Assembly (NCBI RefSeq): GCF_005144795.1
Contig: NZ_SWFJ01000003.1
Span: 62,001-126,000 of the forward strand
Direction of reading: 5' to 3'
Length of the DNA stretch: 64,000 nucleotides
Source of the DNA: Streptococcus mitis
GTDB taxonomy: Bacteria > Bacillota > Bacilli > Lactobacillales > Streptococcaceae
Positions 43,211-53,474 of the stretch are shown piece after piece. The notes below the pieces were generated by a model. It did no database searches. It was not told the DNA's origin and was given only the letters and a program-made list of their open reading frames with translations. The translations under genes were made by a program, and so were the position numbers. How positions within the stretch are numbered: the stretch's first letter is position 1; every line of letters starts with the position of its first letter.

Positions 43211-45466
43211 ATGAAACAATTGAAAGAAAAAATTATCCGTTTTGCAGTTCGTAATCGTAAATCACCAGAAGAAAATCGCCGAAGAGTAGGGAAGAGTCTA
43301 AGTTTATTGGCAGTCGTACTCTTCGCTGTCTTTTTGGTCAACTTTGCGGTCATTATTGGAACGGGTAGTAAATTTGGTAAAGACTTGGTCAAAGAGGCTA
43401 AGAAGGTTCACCAGACAACGAAGACCATTCCGGCGAAACGAGGAACCATCTATGATCGAAATGGAACGCCAATAGCAGAAGATGCGACTTCTTACAATGT
43501 GTATGCTGTTATTGACAAGACCTACAAGTCGGCTACTGGGAAAGTTCTTTATGTAGAAGATTCACAATTTAGTAAAGTTGCAGAAATTTTTCATAAATAC
43601 CTGGAGATGGATGAGTCCTATGTGACAGAACAACTTGCTCAGCCCAATCTGAAACAGGTATCGTTTGGTACAAAAGGAAATGGTATTACTTATGCCAATA
43701 TGATGGCTATTAAAAATGACCTCAAGACTGCTGGTGTGGAGGGGGTTGATTTTACAACTAGTCCTAACAGGAGTTATCCGAATGGTCAGTTTGCTTCATC
43801 ATTTATTGGTCTAGCTCAACTTCATGAAAATGAAGATGGTAGCAAGAGTTTATTAGGGACATCTGGTTTAGAGAGTTCTCTAAATAGAATCCTTGCGGGA
43901 ACAGATGGGATTATCACTTACGAAAAAGATCGTCTGGGAAATATTGTACCAGGTACAGAGCAAGCTTCTCAACAAACTGTAGACGGGAAGGATGTTTATA
44001 CCACTCTTTCAAGTCCCTTGCAGTCCTTCATGGAAACACAGATGGATGCATTTCAAGAAAAGGTAAAAGGCAAGTACATGACAGCTACCTTGGTCAGTGC
44101 TAAGACAGGTGAAATCCTCGCTACTACTCAAAGACCTACCTTTAATGCAGACACTAAGGATGGTATCACTAAAGACTTTGTTTGGCGCGATATCCTCTAT
44201 CAGAGTAACTATGAGCCAGGATCAACCATGAAGGTGATGATGTTGGCAGCAGCTATTGATAATAAGACTTTCCCTGGTGGAGAATACTTTAACAGTAGCG
44301 AGTTGAAACTGGCAGATGCAACCATTCGAGATTGGGACGTTAACGAAGGTTTGACAAGTGGTGGAACGATGACCTTTTCTCAAGGTTTTGCCCACTCTAG
44401 TAATATCGGGATGACCTTGCTCGAGCAGAAAATGGGAGATGCGACTTGGCTGGATTATCTCAATCGCTTTAAGTTTGGGGTGCCGACGCGTTTTGGTCTG
44501 ACTGATGAGTATTCAGGTCAATTGCCTGCAGATAATATTGTTAATATTGCCATGAGTGCATTTGGTCAGGGGATTTCTGTAACGCAGACCCAGATGCTAC
44601 GTGCTTTTACAGCCATTGCCAATGATGGTGTTATGTTAGAGCCGAAATTTATCAGTGCCCTTTATGACCCTAATGACCAATCTGTTCGTAAATCTCAAAA
44701 AGAGGTTGTCGGAAATCCTGTATCGAAAGAAGCGGCATCAGTCACGCGTGACCATATGGTTATGGTTGGAACAGACCCTACATATGGAACCATGTATAAC
44801 CACAGTACAGGCAAGGCAACTGTCAATGTTCCAGGTCAGAATGTGGCCCTTAAATCAGGAACTGCGCAGATTGCGGATGAGAAAAATGGTGGTTACCTTA
44901 CAGGTTCAACCAACTACATTTTCTCAGTTGTTTCCATGCACCCAGCGGAGAATCCAGACTTTATCCTCTATGTAACGGTTCAACAACCTGAGCATTATTC
45001 AGGTATTCAACTTGGAGAGTTTGCCAATCCAATTCTTGAAAGAGCCTCAGCTATGAAAGAATCACTTAATCTGCAGTCAACTGCTAAGAATTTGGAGCAG
45101 TTTAGTAAGACTACAAGTTATGCAATGCCTGCAACTAAGGATTACACGCCGGGTGATTTAGCAGAGGAATTACGACGTAACCTTGTTCAACCAATCGTTA
45201 TTGGAACAGGAACTAAGATTAAAGATAGTTCTGTTTCTGAAGGGAATAATTTGGAAGCCAATCAGCAAATCTTAATCCTATCTGATAAGCTTGAAGAAAT
45301 GCCGGATATGTATGGATGGACACAGGAAAATGTTCAAGCATTTGCCAAATGGTTGAACATTGAAATAGAGTGGGATGGTACAGGTAAAACGGTTCAAAAA
45401 CAGAGTGTTCGTGCCAATACTGCCATCAAAGATATTAAAAATTTGAAAGTAACTTTAGGAGATTAA
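43211..45466 (+). CDS. pbpX: Penicillin-binding protein 2X (class B transpeptidase)
   Basis: This 751-residue division transpeptidase has one membrane helix (about residues 30-50), an N-terminal dimerisation region, a transpeptidase domain with Ser338 in STMK, SSN at 396-398 and KSGT at 548-551, and two PASTA domains at the end ([14 protein letters not shown]). The three active-site motifs have the standard sensitive form. It makes septal cross-links and is the main primary beta-lactam target in pneumococci. It starts 4 nt after ftsL. Confidence 0.98.
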   Translation: MKQLKEKIIRFAVRNRKSPEENRRRVGKSLSLLAVVLFAVFLVNFAVIIGTGSKFGKDLVKEAKKVHQTTKTIPAKRGTIYDRNGTPIAEDATSYNVYAVIDKTYKSATGKVLYVEDSQFSKVAEIFHKYLEMDESYVTEQLAQPNLKQVSFGTKGNGITYANMMAIKNDLKTAGVEGVDFTTSPNRSYPNGQFASSFIGLAQLHENEDGSKSLLGTSGLESSLNRILAGTDGIITYEKDRLGNIVPGTEQASQQTVDGKDVYTTLSSPLQSFMETQMDAFQEKVKGKYMTATLVSAKTGEILATTQRPTFNADTKDGITKDFVWRDILYQSNYEPGSTMKVMMLAAAIDNKTFPGGEYFNSSELKLADATIRDWDVNEGLTSGGTMTFSQGFAHSSNIGMTLLEQKMGDATWLDYLNRFKFGVPTRFGLTDEYSGQLPADNIVNIAMSAFGQGISVTQTQMLRAFTAIANDGVMLEPKFISALYDPNDQSVRKSQKEVVGNPVSKEAASVTRDHMVMVGTDPTYGTMYNHSTGKATVNVPGQNVALKSGTAQIADEKNGGYLTGSTNYIFSVVSMHPAENPDFILYVTVQQPEHYSGIQLGEFANPILERASAMKESLNLQSTAKNLEQFSKTTSYAMPATKDYTPGDLAEELRRNLVQPIVIGTGTKIKDSSVSEGNNLEANQQILILSDKLEEMPDMYGWTQENVQAFAKWLNIEIEWDGTGKTVQKQSVRANTAIKDIKNLKVTLGD

Positions 45467-45467
45467 C

Positions 45468-46448
45468 ATGATTAGTTCCATTAGTGCTGGAATTCTTAGC
45501 TTTTTATTAACAGTTATTGGTATTCCAGCCTTTATCCAATTTTATCGAAAAGCCCAGATTACTGGCCAGCAGATGCATGAGGATGTCAAGCAGCATCAGG
45601 CAAAAGCTGGAACTCCAACCATGGGGGGACTTGTTTTCCTCGTTGTTGCAGTTGTGGTGAGTTTCCTCGTCGCTCTTTTTTCAAAACAATTGACCAACAA
45701 CGTTGGTATGATTTTGTTTATTTTGGTCTTGTATGGCTTGGTTGGTTTTTTAGATGACTTCCTCAAGGTCTTCCGTAAAATCAATGAGGGCCTTAATCCC
45801 AAACAGAAATTGGCTCTTCAGCTGCTAGGTGGCGTCATTTTCTACCTTTTTTATGAGCGTGGGGGCGATATGCTCTCTGTCTTTGGTTACCAAGTGCATC
45901 TAGGGATTTTCTATATTATCTTCGCTCTTTTCTGGCTAGTCGGTTTTTCAAACGCAGTGAACTTGACAGATGGTATTGACGGTTTAGCGAGTATTTCCGT
46001 TGTGATTAGCTTGTCTGCTTATGGAGTTATTGCCTATGTGCAAGGTCAAATGGATATCCTTCTAGTGATTTTTGCCATGATTGGTGGTTTGCTTGGTTTC
46101 TTTGTCTTTAACCATAAGCCTGCTAAGGTCTTTATGGGAGATGTGGGAAGTTTGGCCCTAGGTGGAATGTTGGCAGCTATCTCGATGGCCCTCCACCAAG
46201 AATGGACTCTCTTGATTATTGGAATTGTTTATGTCTTTGAAACAACTTCAGTTATGATGCAAGTCAGTTATTTCAAACTGACAGGTGGTAAACGTATTTT
46301 CCGTATGACGCCTGTACATCACCATTTTGAGCTTGGAGGATTGTCTGGTAAAGGAAATCCTTGGAGCGAGTGGAAGGTTGATTTCTTCTTTTGGGGAGTG
46401 GGGCTTCTAGCAAGTCTCTTGACGCTAGCCTTTTTATATCTACTGTAA
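45468..46448 (+). CDS. mraY: Phospho-N-acetylmuramoyl-pentapeptide transferase MraY
   Basis: This 326-residue ten-helix membrane enzyme transfers phospho-MurNAc-pentapeptide to undecaprenyl phosphate to make lipid I. The motifs are [11 protein letters not shown] (near residue 44), [10 protein letters not shown] (near 92), [14 protein letters not shown] (near 163), [12 protein letters not shown] and [10 protein letters not shown], with the aspartates and histidines of the active site. It starts 1 nt after the pbpX stop. A long terminator follows. Confidence 0.98.
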   Translation: MISSISAGILSFLLTVIGIPAFIQFYRKAQITGQQMHEDVKQHQAKAGTPTMGGLVFLVVAVVVSFLVALFSKQLTNNVGMILFILVLYGLVGFLDDFLKVFRKINEGLNPKQKLALQLLGGVIFYLFYERGGDMLSVFGYQVHLGIFYIIFALFWLVGFSNAVNLTDGIDGLASISVVISLSAYGVIAYVQGQMDILLVIFAMIGGLLGFFVFNHKPAKVFMGDVGSLALGGMLAAISMALHQEWTLLIIGIVYVFETTSVMMQVSYFKLTGGKRIFRMTPVHHHFELGGLSGKGNPWSEWKVDFFFWGVGLLASLLTLAFLYLL

Positions 46449-46472
46449 AAAAATAATCCTTTATTGACAAAG

Positions 46473-46507
46473 AAATCAGGATGAAGCTTATCTTCATCCT
46501 GATTTTT
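46473..46507. terminator. Bidirectional terminator between mraY and the GH95 gene
   Basis: AAATCAGGATGAAG (46473-46486) pairs with CTTCATCCTGATTT (46492-46505) around a short loop. T residues on both strands fit use by both convergent genes. Confidence 0.9.
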
Positions 46508-46520
46508 GTGTGGTTAAACG

Positions 46521-49500
46521 TTAGTTTGATTCATCCTTTTTACTCTTAAGTAGAAAAGTTGCTGTTAGGACTAGACTCAATCCTGACAAGAATAGTAGTG
46601 GATTGGATGTTTCACCAGTAGCTGGAAGTTGTTCTTTAGGAGAATCATTTACAGATTGAACAAGGTCTGGACTAGATGAAACTTGCTCAGAGCTATTGGC
46701 TAATGGTTTGATATCTGTTTCACTTGGTTTTTGCTCTGCAGTAGTTGATGCTCCATTAGCTTGATAAACGACTGCATAGGTGCTGAAATGACTAGTCGTA
46801 AATTCTGCCATTCCCTCGCGAATAGTAAAATCGAGTGCCTGTAACTCTTTTGATGGAGTTAGGTAGTAAACATTTTCGACAGCAGAGGAAATAGGCAAGC
46901 GAACCAAGACAGCTCCTTTTGGTTGCAAACTCTGGTCTGTTGGATTTTTAAGGTGAAGATCGTAAGCATCATAGGTCTTACCAAATAGTTCTTGAGCTAA
47001 TACACGTCTGCTAGAAATGTGAGAAATTCCCTCTAAGTCAGTCGCACCTCCAATAATTTCAACTTTAGTCTTTTCATCTTTTAAGATACGAAGTTTATAT
47101 TCAGGAACAGAAACCGTAGGCGCTTGCTCTTGTCCTGCTGTGCCGATAGGCTTCGTGTACTCAGGAATAGAAACAGTAAGTAGTTGTTCTAGTCCCGCTG
47201 TCCCGACAGGCTTCGTGTACTCAGGAATAGAAATAGTAGGCGCTTGTTCTTGTCCTGCTGTACCGATAGATTTAGTGTATTCAGGAACAGAAACAGTAGG
47301 TATTTGTTCTATTCCTGCTGTGCCGATAGGTTTAGTATATTCAGGGATAGAAACGGTAGGTGGCTGTTCTAGTCCCATTGTGCCGATAGGTTTAGTATAC
47401 TCAGGAATAGAAACGGTAGGTGGCTGTTCTAGTCCCATTGTGCCGATAGGTTTAGTATACTCAGGAATAGAAACTGTAGGTGGTTGTTCCAGTCCCGCTG
47501 TCCCGACAGGTTCAGTGTACTCAGGAATAGAAACCGTAGGCGCTTGTTCTTGTCCCACTGTTCCGATAGGCTTAATATATTCAGGGATAGAAACGGTAGG
47601 TGTTTGTTCTAGTCCTGCTGTGCCGATAGGCTTAGTGTATTCAGGAATTTCTACAATAGGAGCAGGGTCATCTCCCTTGCTTGTAGTTGGCTGCTGATTC
47701 TCAACCTTCTTCTCATCCTTTTTGGTAAAGACAGCTACTACAGAATTGCTTGTCGTATTTCCCTGGATAGAATAAGCTTCTATCGCATTTCCAACTTTTC
47801 GATTGGTTTCGTCAGGGATAGGGATTTGTACCTGATTATCTTGGATTGATAAGACAGTCTGATCTCCAGTCGTAACTAGATGATTATCGTCTATCCTGCG
47901 TAAAACGAGTGGATCTTTGATGCCTGGGAAGGTCACAGCGATGGCTTCCCAATCTCCAGCTGGAAGAGTTAAAGAGATGTTTTTATCCCCTTCCTTAAGT
48001 GGTGCGATACTTGGACTATCCAAGCTTACAGCTGGAGCTTTAATCACATCAAATGAATCTAGAGAAATTTTCTTGCGACCTGCTGGTGAATTTGGATCAA
48101 CTTTCAATGTCAAAATATGATTACCATCGGTCAGATTAGTAAATTCTCCAATTAAGGTTGCCTTTTGGGTAGCGCCAGCTGTGTAGAAATCTAGACTTGG
48201 CATTTCTTTGCCATCTAGTGTCACGAGAGCTTTTCCAAGAGCGGAGGTTTTGAGTCCGTAAATTCGAATACCTGTTCCAGTAAATGGAATGGTTGCCTGA
48301 GCTTCTGAAGCAGTACTTGGGTCACTGTTATTGATGTCCGCATATTTTTCTGTGCTCTTATATAATTCAGTATCGCTCCAATCTTTGAATTGAGATCCGT
48401 ATTGAATGCGAGAGTCACGGTCATCCATTTTTTCAATAGTTGTTCCTTGTCCAGGCAAAACTTTAAAGTAGTCTAAGGAAATTTTGGAACGTTCACTTCC
48501 ACGGTGTTTATGCTCTTGTTTTACAGTGATAGTCATCACATGAGCACCATCTGACAATCCTGTGAAGCGACCGATAAGGCTACCTTTTTCAGTTGCACCT
48601 GCAGTATAGAAGTCCAGTTCACCGACTGATTTACCATCGATTTTGACTTCAGCGATTCCCAATTGAGATGATTTGAGACCATAGATTTCAATGCCAACAC
48701 CATTGAAAGGAATGGTTGCTGTCGCATCTTTATCTGTATAGTTACCTAGTGAAAGGTCGGCAAACTTCTCTGTTCCTCCAAATAATTCTGAGTCTGCCCA
48801 GTTTCCAAATGCAGAACCGTATTGGATTCGGCTATCACGGTCATCCATCAATTGGTTATAGGTTTCGACATTGGCCTTTTCGGATACCTGTGTAGAAACA
48901 TTACCCAGCATAGCCTTAACAGTATAAGTGTAGGCGAGTTGAGGGTCGAGTGAACGGTCGATAAAATGGGTTTGATTGGTCACAAATTCTCTGCTTGCAG
49001 AGGTTTGGCCAGATTCGTCTTTCACTTGTCTTTGGATAACATAGTGGGTAGCGCCTTCTACTTGGTTGAAGGTAAGTTCGGCAGTGACGCCATTTTGTCT
49101 AACTGCTGTCAGACTGGTTACACGACCAGGGAAATGTTCAAAGGTAATGACATCACCTTTTTGTGTTGCCAGTTGAATGCGGCCATCTTTAAGAACAGTT
49201 GCTTTGACAGATTTGCCATTAACCTTAACCTGACTGGCTTCGATATTTGGATAATCTACAACTAGGTCTCCACCGACATTTGAAAGGAAGGACAAGCTTT
49301 GCAAGTTTTTATCTTTCCACTTCATGCTGACTTCAAAGTTACCACGGGCAACCAGACCAGAAACCTGACCGTCTTTCCAAGCATCTGGAAGGGCTGGCAA
49401 TGGTGCAATGTAGCCAGTGTGTGATTGGAGAAGCATTTCTGCAATCCCACTGGTTGCTCCAAAGTTTCCATCGATTTGGAAAGGTGCGTGCGTATCCCAA

Positions 49501-51914
49501 AGGTTTTCAAGAGTTGAATATTTGAGCTGTTCAGCGAGCAAGCGATGAGCACGGTTACCGTCTAAGAGACGAGCCCAGAGGTTGATTTTATTGGCCTTAG
49601 ACCAACCAGTACCACCATCTCCGCGATGGTTCAAAGTTGCACGCGCAGCTTCTAAGTATTCAGCCTGATCCTTGCTAAAGAGTGTACCTGGGAAGAGGCC
49701 AACTAAGTGGGAAACGTGGCGGTGGTTATTTTCAATCCCTTCATTAGTGAATTGTGGACTGTCTTCCTCGTACCATTCCTTGATGCGTCCCTCTTTGTTG
49801 ATGTGAAGTGGTTTGAGTTTGTCAAATTTAGCCTTGACCTCTGTAACTAAGTCTTTGTCGACATTCAGATGGTTGGCGACTTCCATGTAGTCATGGAATA
49901 GCTGCCAGACTAGTGATTGGTCAAAGGTATTTCCAATGGTAATAGTACCGTGTTCAGGTGAATAGGATGGAGAAGATACCCAACGGTCGCTGGCCTGGTC
50001 ATAGTGTAAGAAGGAATTCCAGAACTTAGCTGTTTCCTTGAGCATTGGATAGATCTTTTCTTTGAGATAAGTCTCATCCTTGGTGAATTTATAGTAGTCA
50101 TAGACGTTCTGCATCATCCAGGCATTAGCTGCTGGCGACCAACCCCAATAGTAATTCCAACCAGGAGTAGTCCAGCCAAATGGTGTCGCCTGAGTATGAA
50201 CCAGCCAGCCATTTTCTTGTCCATCTTTGGATTCGATACCGGCGTATTCCTTAGCAGCGATACGGCCATAGTAACGCATATCGTCAATGTAATTGATCAT
50301 TGGCTTGGCTGTTTCAGCTAGATTACTCATGTAGGCTGGCCAATAGTTCATTTGCAAATTGACATTGAGGTGGTAGTCAGCGTTCCAAGGTGGATTGTCT
50401 ACGGCATTCCAGACTCCTTGTAGGTTGGCAGGAAGGGCATCTGTCCGATCACGAGACGAACTAATCAATAAATAACGTCCGTATTGGAAGAAAAGTTCTT
50501 CCAGTTTTTGCCCTTTTGTTGGGTTATAGGTTTGAAGGGCCTCTTTTGTTGTTTGAGCAGTATTGCTTCCACCTAGGTTTAGTTTAACTCGGTTAAAGAG
50601 ACTTTGATAGTCTTTGATATGGTCCTTTTTAAGTGTCTCGTAGTCTTTGCTCTTAGCTGCTTCGACAATCCCTTTAACTGTTTTTTCGAGGTCAATGTCT
50701 TTGCGATAGTTTGTTTTAGGATTTTGAGCAAAGTTAGTCTTGGCACTGAGTAAAAGCGTAGCATAGCTGGCCCCTGTGACCGTTAAACTATCCTCATGAA
50801 CAGTAACTTTTCCGTCCGTTTTAATTCCTAGATAGGATGCAAACTGGAGGCCATTATCTTTGACTGTACCTTTTAGTAGGATACCATTTGGGTCTGTCGT
50901 AACATGGCCACTCTTGTAGTTAGAATACTCCGCTGAGTAGTTTCCGTTAGCAAGTAAATCTTCTGTTAAGCTATTCCAAACTGTAAAATCAAGTTTTTTG
51001 TCCCCTTTTTGGGTCAAGTGAGTAACAGTAACATCATCAGGGTAACTTGAGAAGGTTTCTCTTTTAAAGGTCGTTCCATCTTGGGTGTAAGAAGTGGTTG
51101 TAGTGGCTTCTGTGATATCCAAACCACGGTGATAATCTGTTACCGTATCCAGACCTTTTTTCTGGTTATTGAAAACCATGGATACATCACCAAAGGCTAA
51201 ATAACGTCCATATTGGGAATTGTTTGGACCAACTAGATTTCGCTCGGCTAATCGTTTGGCTTTTTGGCGGTCTCCATCCTCGAGAGCCTTACGAATTTCT
51301 GCTAAAATTTTATACCGTTCTTGATAGTTTCCTCCATTATAGTCGGTACTGTCGGGACGCGGTCCACCTGACCAAAGAGTTTTTTCGTTGTATTGGATTC
51401 TCTCCTCTCCGATGAGACCAAAAACCTTAGCACCCATTTCACCATTCCCAACTGGGAGTGCTTGTTTTTCCCAGCCATCATAGGAAGGAGCTGTTGGTCG
51501 ATCATAGTTTAGCTGATAGTTGCTTTGTTCTGTCACAGGTAGTTCTTGTTTTTCGGTTTCCTTATTTTCATTAGATTTTACAATAGCCTCAGTACTGGCT
51601 TGATTAGTTGTAGCAGAAGTAATATCAGCCTCAGCGGGTCTGCTTTCAGAAGCACTATTATCGGCTAGAACTGGTTTTGTATGATCAATTGCTTCGCTTG
51701 GCTGTGTGTGCTCGGTTGATTCAGTTGTTTTCGTAACGGTATCTGTCTTAGCTGTAGTTTTCTCTAGTGTAGACTCATTTTGCTTTACTTCAATAGTATC
51801 AGCTGAGACGGTATGACTAGCTAGAAAAACCGCTCCAAGCAAAACAGAGGCTGTGCCAACTGTTAGCTTTCGAATACTGTAGCGACAGGATTTCTCCCTA
51901 AATAAATTTCCCAT
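46521..51914 (-). CDS. Cell-wall-anchored GH95 alpha-L-fucosidase
   Basis: This 1797-residue surface protein has a YSIRK signal (YSIRKLTVG at 12-20, cut near A38) and a GH95 domain (about residues 134-925). Catalytic residues are Asn517 and Asn519 in HLNVNLQMNYW, Glu654 in SYSPEHG and Asp815 in QIDGNFG. A fibronectin-like linker (about 930-1015) and two related carbohydrate-binding-like modules (about 1022-1150 and 1153-1280, both DDRDSRIQYGS) follow. Nine 20-residue IPEYTKPIGTAGLEQ-type repeats span about 1420-1605. A beta domain and LPATG at 1763-1767 end it. GH95 enzymes release alpha-1,2-fucose from host glycans such as H antigen. It should act with the GH29 enzyme. Confidence 0.92.
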   Translation of the reverse strand: MGNLFREKSCRYSIRKLTVGTASVLLGAVFLASHTVSADTIEVKQNESTLEKTTAKTDTVTKTTESTEHTQPSEAIDHTKPVLADNSASESRPAEADITSATTNQASTEAIVKSNENKETEKQELPVTEQSNYQLNYDRPTAPSYDGWEKQALPVGNGEMGAKVFGLIGEERIQYNEKTLWSGGPRPDSTDYNGGNYQERYKILAEIRKALEDGDRQKAKRLAERNLVGPNNSQYGRYLAFGDVSMVFNNQKKGLDTVTDYHRGLDITEATTTTSYTQDGTTFKRETFSSYPDDVTVTHLTQKGDKKLDFTVWNSLTEDLLANGNYSAEYSNYKSGHVTTDPNGILLKGTVKDNGLQFASYLGIKTDGKVTVHEDSLTVTGASYATLLLSAKTNFAQNPKTNYRKDIDLEKTVKGIVEAAKSKDYETLKKDHIKDYQSLFNRVKLNLGGSNTAQTTKEALQTYNPTKGQKLEELFFQYGRYLLISSSRDRTDALPANLQGVWNAVDNPPWNADYHLNVNLQMNYWPAYMSNLAETAKPMINYIDDMRYYGRIAAKEYAGIESKDGQENGWLVHTQATPFGWTTPGWNYYWGWSPAANAWMMQNVYDYYKFTKDETYLKEKIYPMLKETAKFWNSFLHYDQASDRWVSSPSYSPEHGTITIGNTFDQSLVWQLFHDYMEVANHLNVDKDLVTEVKAKFDKLKPLHINKEGRIKEWYEEDSPQFTNEGIENNHRHVSHLVGLFPGTLFSKDQAEYLEAARATLNHRGDGGTGWSKANKINLWARLLDGNRAHRLLAEQLKYSTLENLWDTHAPFQIDGNFGATSGIAEMLLQSHTGYIAPLPALPDAWKDGQVSGLVARGNFEVSMKWKDKNLQSLSFLSNVGGDLVVDYPNIEASQVKVNGKSVKATVLKDGRIQLATQKGDVITFEHFPGRVTSLTAVRQNGVTAELTFNQVEGATHYVIQRQVKDESGQTSASREFVTNQTHFIDRSLDPQLAYTYTVKAMLGNVSTQVSEKANVETYNQLMDDRDSRIQYGSAFGNWADSELFGGTEKFADLSLGNYTDKDATATIPFNGVGIEIYGLKSSQLGIAEVKIDGKSVGELDFYTAGATEKGSLIGRFTGLSDGAHVMTITVKQEHKHRGSERSKISLDYFKVLPGQGTTIEKMDDRDSRIQYGSQFKDWSDTELYKSTEKYADINNSDPSTASEAQATIPFTGTGIRIYGLKTSALGKALVTLDGKEMPSLDFYTAGATQKATLIGEFTNLTDGNHILTLKVDPNSPAGRKKISLDSFDVIKAPAVSLDSPSIAPLKEGDKNISLTLPAGDWEAIAVTFPGIKDPLVLRRIDDNHLVTTGDQTVLSIQDNQVQIPIPDETNRKVGNAIEAYSIQGNTTSNSVVAVFTKKDEKKVENQQPTTSKGDDPAPIVEIPEYTKPIGTAGLEQTPTVSIPEYIKPIGTVGQEQAPTVSIPEYTEPVGTAGLEQPPTVSIPEYTKPIGTMGLEQPPTVSIPEYTKPIGTMGLEQPPTVSIPEYTKPIGTAGIEQIPTVSVPEYTKSIGTAGQEQAPTISIPEYTKPVGTAGLEQLLTVSIPEYTKPIGTAGQEQAPTVSVPEYKLRILKDEKTKVEIIGGATDLEGISHISSRRVLAQELFGKTYDAYDLHLKNPTDQSLQPKGAVLVRLPISSAVENVYYLTPSKELQALDFTIREGMAEFTTSHFSTYAVVYQANGASTTAEQKPSETDIKPLANSSEQVSSSPDLVQSVNDSPKEQLPATGETSNPLLFLSGLSLVLTATFLLKSKKDESN
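47100..47660 (-). repeat. Nine 60-nt repeats encoding the stalk of the GH95 protein
   Basis: Nine full 60-nt units and a partial tenth encode the IPEYTKPIGTAG(L/Q)EQ motif. Two adjacent units near 47341-47460 are nearly identical in DNA, so recent duplication and length variation are likely. Confidence 0.9.
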
Positions 51915-51934
51915 AGAAATCTCCTCTCATTTAT

Positions 51935-51948
51935 TGTAAGCGCATTCA
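51935..51948 (-). promoter_or_regulatory. cre-like catabolite control site (GH95 gene)
   Basis: Minus strand TGAATGCGCTTACA matches the cre consensus at 13 of 14 positions and lies about 69 nt after the -10, at nearly the same place as in the GH29 gene. Confidence 0.65.
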
Positions 51949-52016
51949 TTTTTTCTTAAAAAAATATAATGCCCTATTTACAGTCTGATATAGACCGATT
52001 TTATTCATACCATTTT

Positions 52017-52045
52017 AATATAACAAATAAAACCAGAGAAAGCAA
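52017..52045 (-). promoter_or_regulatory. Promoter of the GH95 gene
   Basis: Minus strand -35 TTGCTT (52040-52045), a 17-nt spacer and -10 TATATT (52017-52022). It shares the 15-nt TATTTGTTATATTAA with the GH29 promoter. The rest of the 316-nt gap up to yneF is AT-rich with no gene. Confidence 0.65.
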
Positions 52046-52188
52046 GGGATTTTCATATGAAGTTATAGTTTTATATAATGTCACTGGAAACTGATTAGAC
52101 AAGTAGTCAAAGATACGAATGTATAAGGCGACTATGTATTGGTATCGTCTTGAAAGCGTAAAACAAACTGGTCAGGGTGGCTAGTTTA

Positions 52189-52197
52189 TGGTATAAT
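52189..52197 (+). promoter_or_regulatory. Extended -10 promoter of yneF
   Basis: TGGTATAAT at 52189-52197, a good extended -10 with no clear -35, 34 nt before the chosen start codon. Confidence 0.55.
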
Positions 52198-52230
52198 GAA
52201 AGAGACTCAAAAAGAAACAGGAGAAATATG

Positions 52231-52479
52231 ATGGATTTACTATTAGCAATTGTATTGATTGTGCTAGCTTTTCTAGGAGGAGCTCTTGGAGGAATGTACT
52301 TGGTTCGTAAGCAAATTGAAAAAGAATTCGCTGACAACCCACGTTTGAATGCTGAAGCAGTTCGTACTCTTTTGAGTGCAAATGGTCAAAAACCAAGCGA
52401 AGCTAAGGTACAACAAGTTTACCACCAAATCATCCGCCAACAAAAGGCAGCCCTTGCTAACAATAAAAAGAAAAAATAA
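52231..52479 (+). CDS. yneF: YneF-family (UPF0154) small membrane protein
   Basis: This 82-residue protein has one N-terminal membrane helix (about residues 2-24, [20 protein letters not shown]). A conserved cytoplasmic tail follows with [19 protein letters not shown] and a Lys-rich end. The second of two adjacent ATGs (52231) gives a 7-nt spacing to CAGGAG and the usual length. A much earlier in-frame ATG would read through the promoter. The function is unknown. Confidence 0.85.
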
Positions 52480-52679
52480 ATAAGGAAAAGTCTGGGATGA
52501 AAGTTCCAGACTTCTCACTATGTTGGCTAAGGGTTTAGGAATGAGACTTTTTCCTTGCATTCTATTGATATTTGATTATGATTAAGAGAGATAGTTATTG
52601 ATTAGGCTGTCATTCAGTTCATAAGGATGAATAATCATAATGAACTATCAATCAGAAAAAAGACTAGAAAGAAGACTGT
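52480..52679. other. Intergenic stretch before murI
   Basis: 200 nt without a gene. AGTCTGG (52489-52495) and CCAGACT (52506-52512) can form a hairpin but no T-run follows. An inverted repeat TTCATAAGG...TTCATTATGATTATTC-like lies close to 52617-52645. Confidence 0.4.
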
Positions 52680-53474
52680 ATGGATAATCGACCAATTGGT
52701 TTTTTGGATTCGGGTGTCGGGGGCTTGACCGTTGTGCGCGAGCTCATGCGTCAGCTTCCCCATGAAGAAATCGTCTATATTGGGGATTCGGCACGGGCGC
52801 CTTACGGGCCCCGTCCTGCTGAGCAAATTCGTAAATATACTTGGCAGTTGGTCAACTTTCTTTTGACCAAGGATGTCAAAATGATTGTCATTGCTTGTAA
52901 TACTGCGACTGCGGTCGTCTGGGAAGAAATCAAGGCTCAACTAGATATTCCGGTCTTGGGTGTGATTTTGCCAGGGGCTTCAGCAGCCATCAAGTCCAGC
53001 CAAGGTGGGAAAATCGGAGTGATTGGAACACCCATGACAGTACAATCAGACATCTACCGTCAGAAAATCCATGATTTGGATCCGGACTTACAGGTGGAGA
53101 GTTTGGCCTGTCCCAAGTTTGCTCCCTTGGTTGAGTCAGGTGCCCTGTCAACCAGTGTCACCAAGAAAGTGGTCTATGAAACCCTGCGTCCCTTGGTTGG
53201 AAAGGTGGATAGCCTGATTTTGGGTTGTACCCATTATCCACTCCTCAGACCTATTATTCAAAATGTCATGGGGCCCAAGGTTCAGCTCATCGATAGTGGA
53301 GCAGAGTGTGTACGAGATATCTCAGTCTTACTTAATTATTTTGAAATCAATCGTGGTCGCGATGCTGGACCACTCCATCACCGTTTTTACACAACAGCCA
53401 GCAGCCAAAGTTTTGCACAAATTGGTGAAGAATGGCTGGAAAAAGAGATTTATGTGGAGCATGTAGAATTATGA
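52680..53474 (+). CDS. murI: Glutamate racemase
   Basis: This 264-residue enzyme converts L- to D-glutamate for peptidoglycan. It has [15 protein letters not shown] near the N-terminus, GDSARAPYG, the first catalytic Cys in VIACNTATA (near residue 73) and the second in [11 protein letters not shown] (near 184). It is the first gene of a long overlapping operon with rdgB, a YfcE-like gene and others. The stop overlaps the rdgB start (ATGA). Confidence 0.97.
   Translation: MDNRPIGFLDSGVGGLTVVRELMRQLPHEEIVYIGDSARAPYGPRPAEQIRKYTWQLVNFLLTKDVKMIVIACNTATAVVWEEIKAQLDIPVLGVILPGASAAIKSSQGGKIGVIGTPMTVQSDIYRQKIHDLDPDLQVESLACPKFAPLVESGALSTSVTKKVVYETLRPLVGKVDSLILGCTHYPLLRPIIQNVMGPKVQLIDSGAECVRDISVLLNYFEINRGRDAGPLHHRFYTTASSQSFAQIGEEWLEKEIYVEHVEL

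Noticed and set aside
44222..44863. Beta-lactam resistance mosaic in pbpX
   Set aside because: STMK, SSN and KSGT motifs and the residues directly beside them have the sensitive form. Mosaic blocks cannot be judged without an alignment.
47140..47697. Long plus-strand ORF of 185 codons opposite the GH95 repeats
   Set aside because: It is the antisense of the 60-nt repeats. A repeat whose length is a multiple of three stays open in several frames. No ribosome site or promoter.
52489..52512. Terminator after yneF
   Set aside because: AGTCTGG/CCAGACT can pair but no T-run follows, so it is left as an unexplained hairpin.
53432..53470. Earlier in-frame start of rdgB inside murI
   Set aside because: No ribosome site, and the ATGA overlap at 53471 is the normal coupling and gives the family length.
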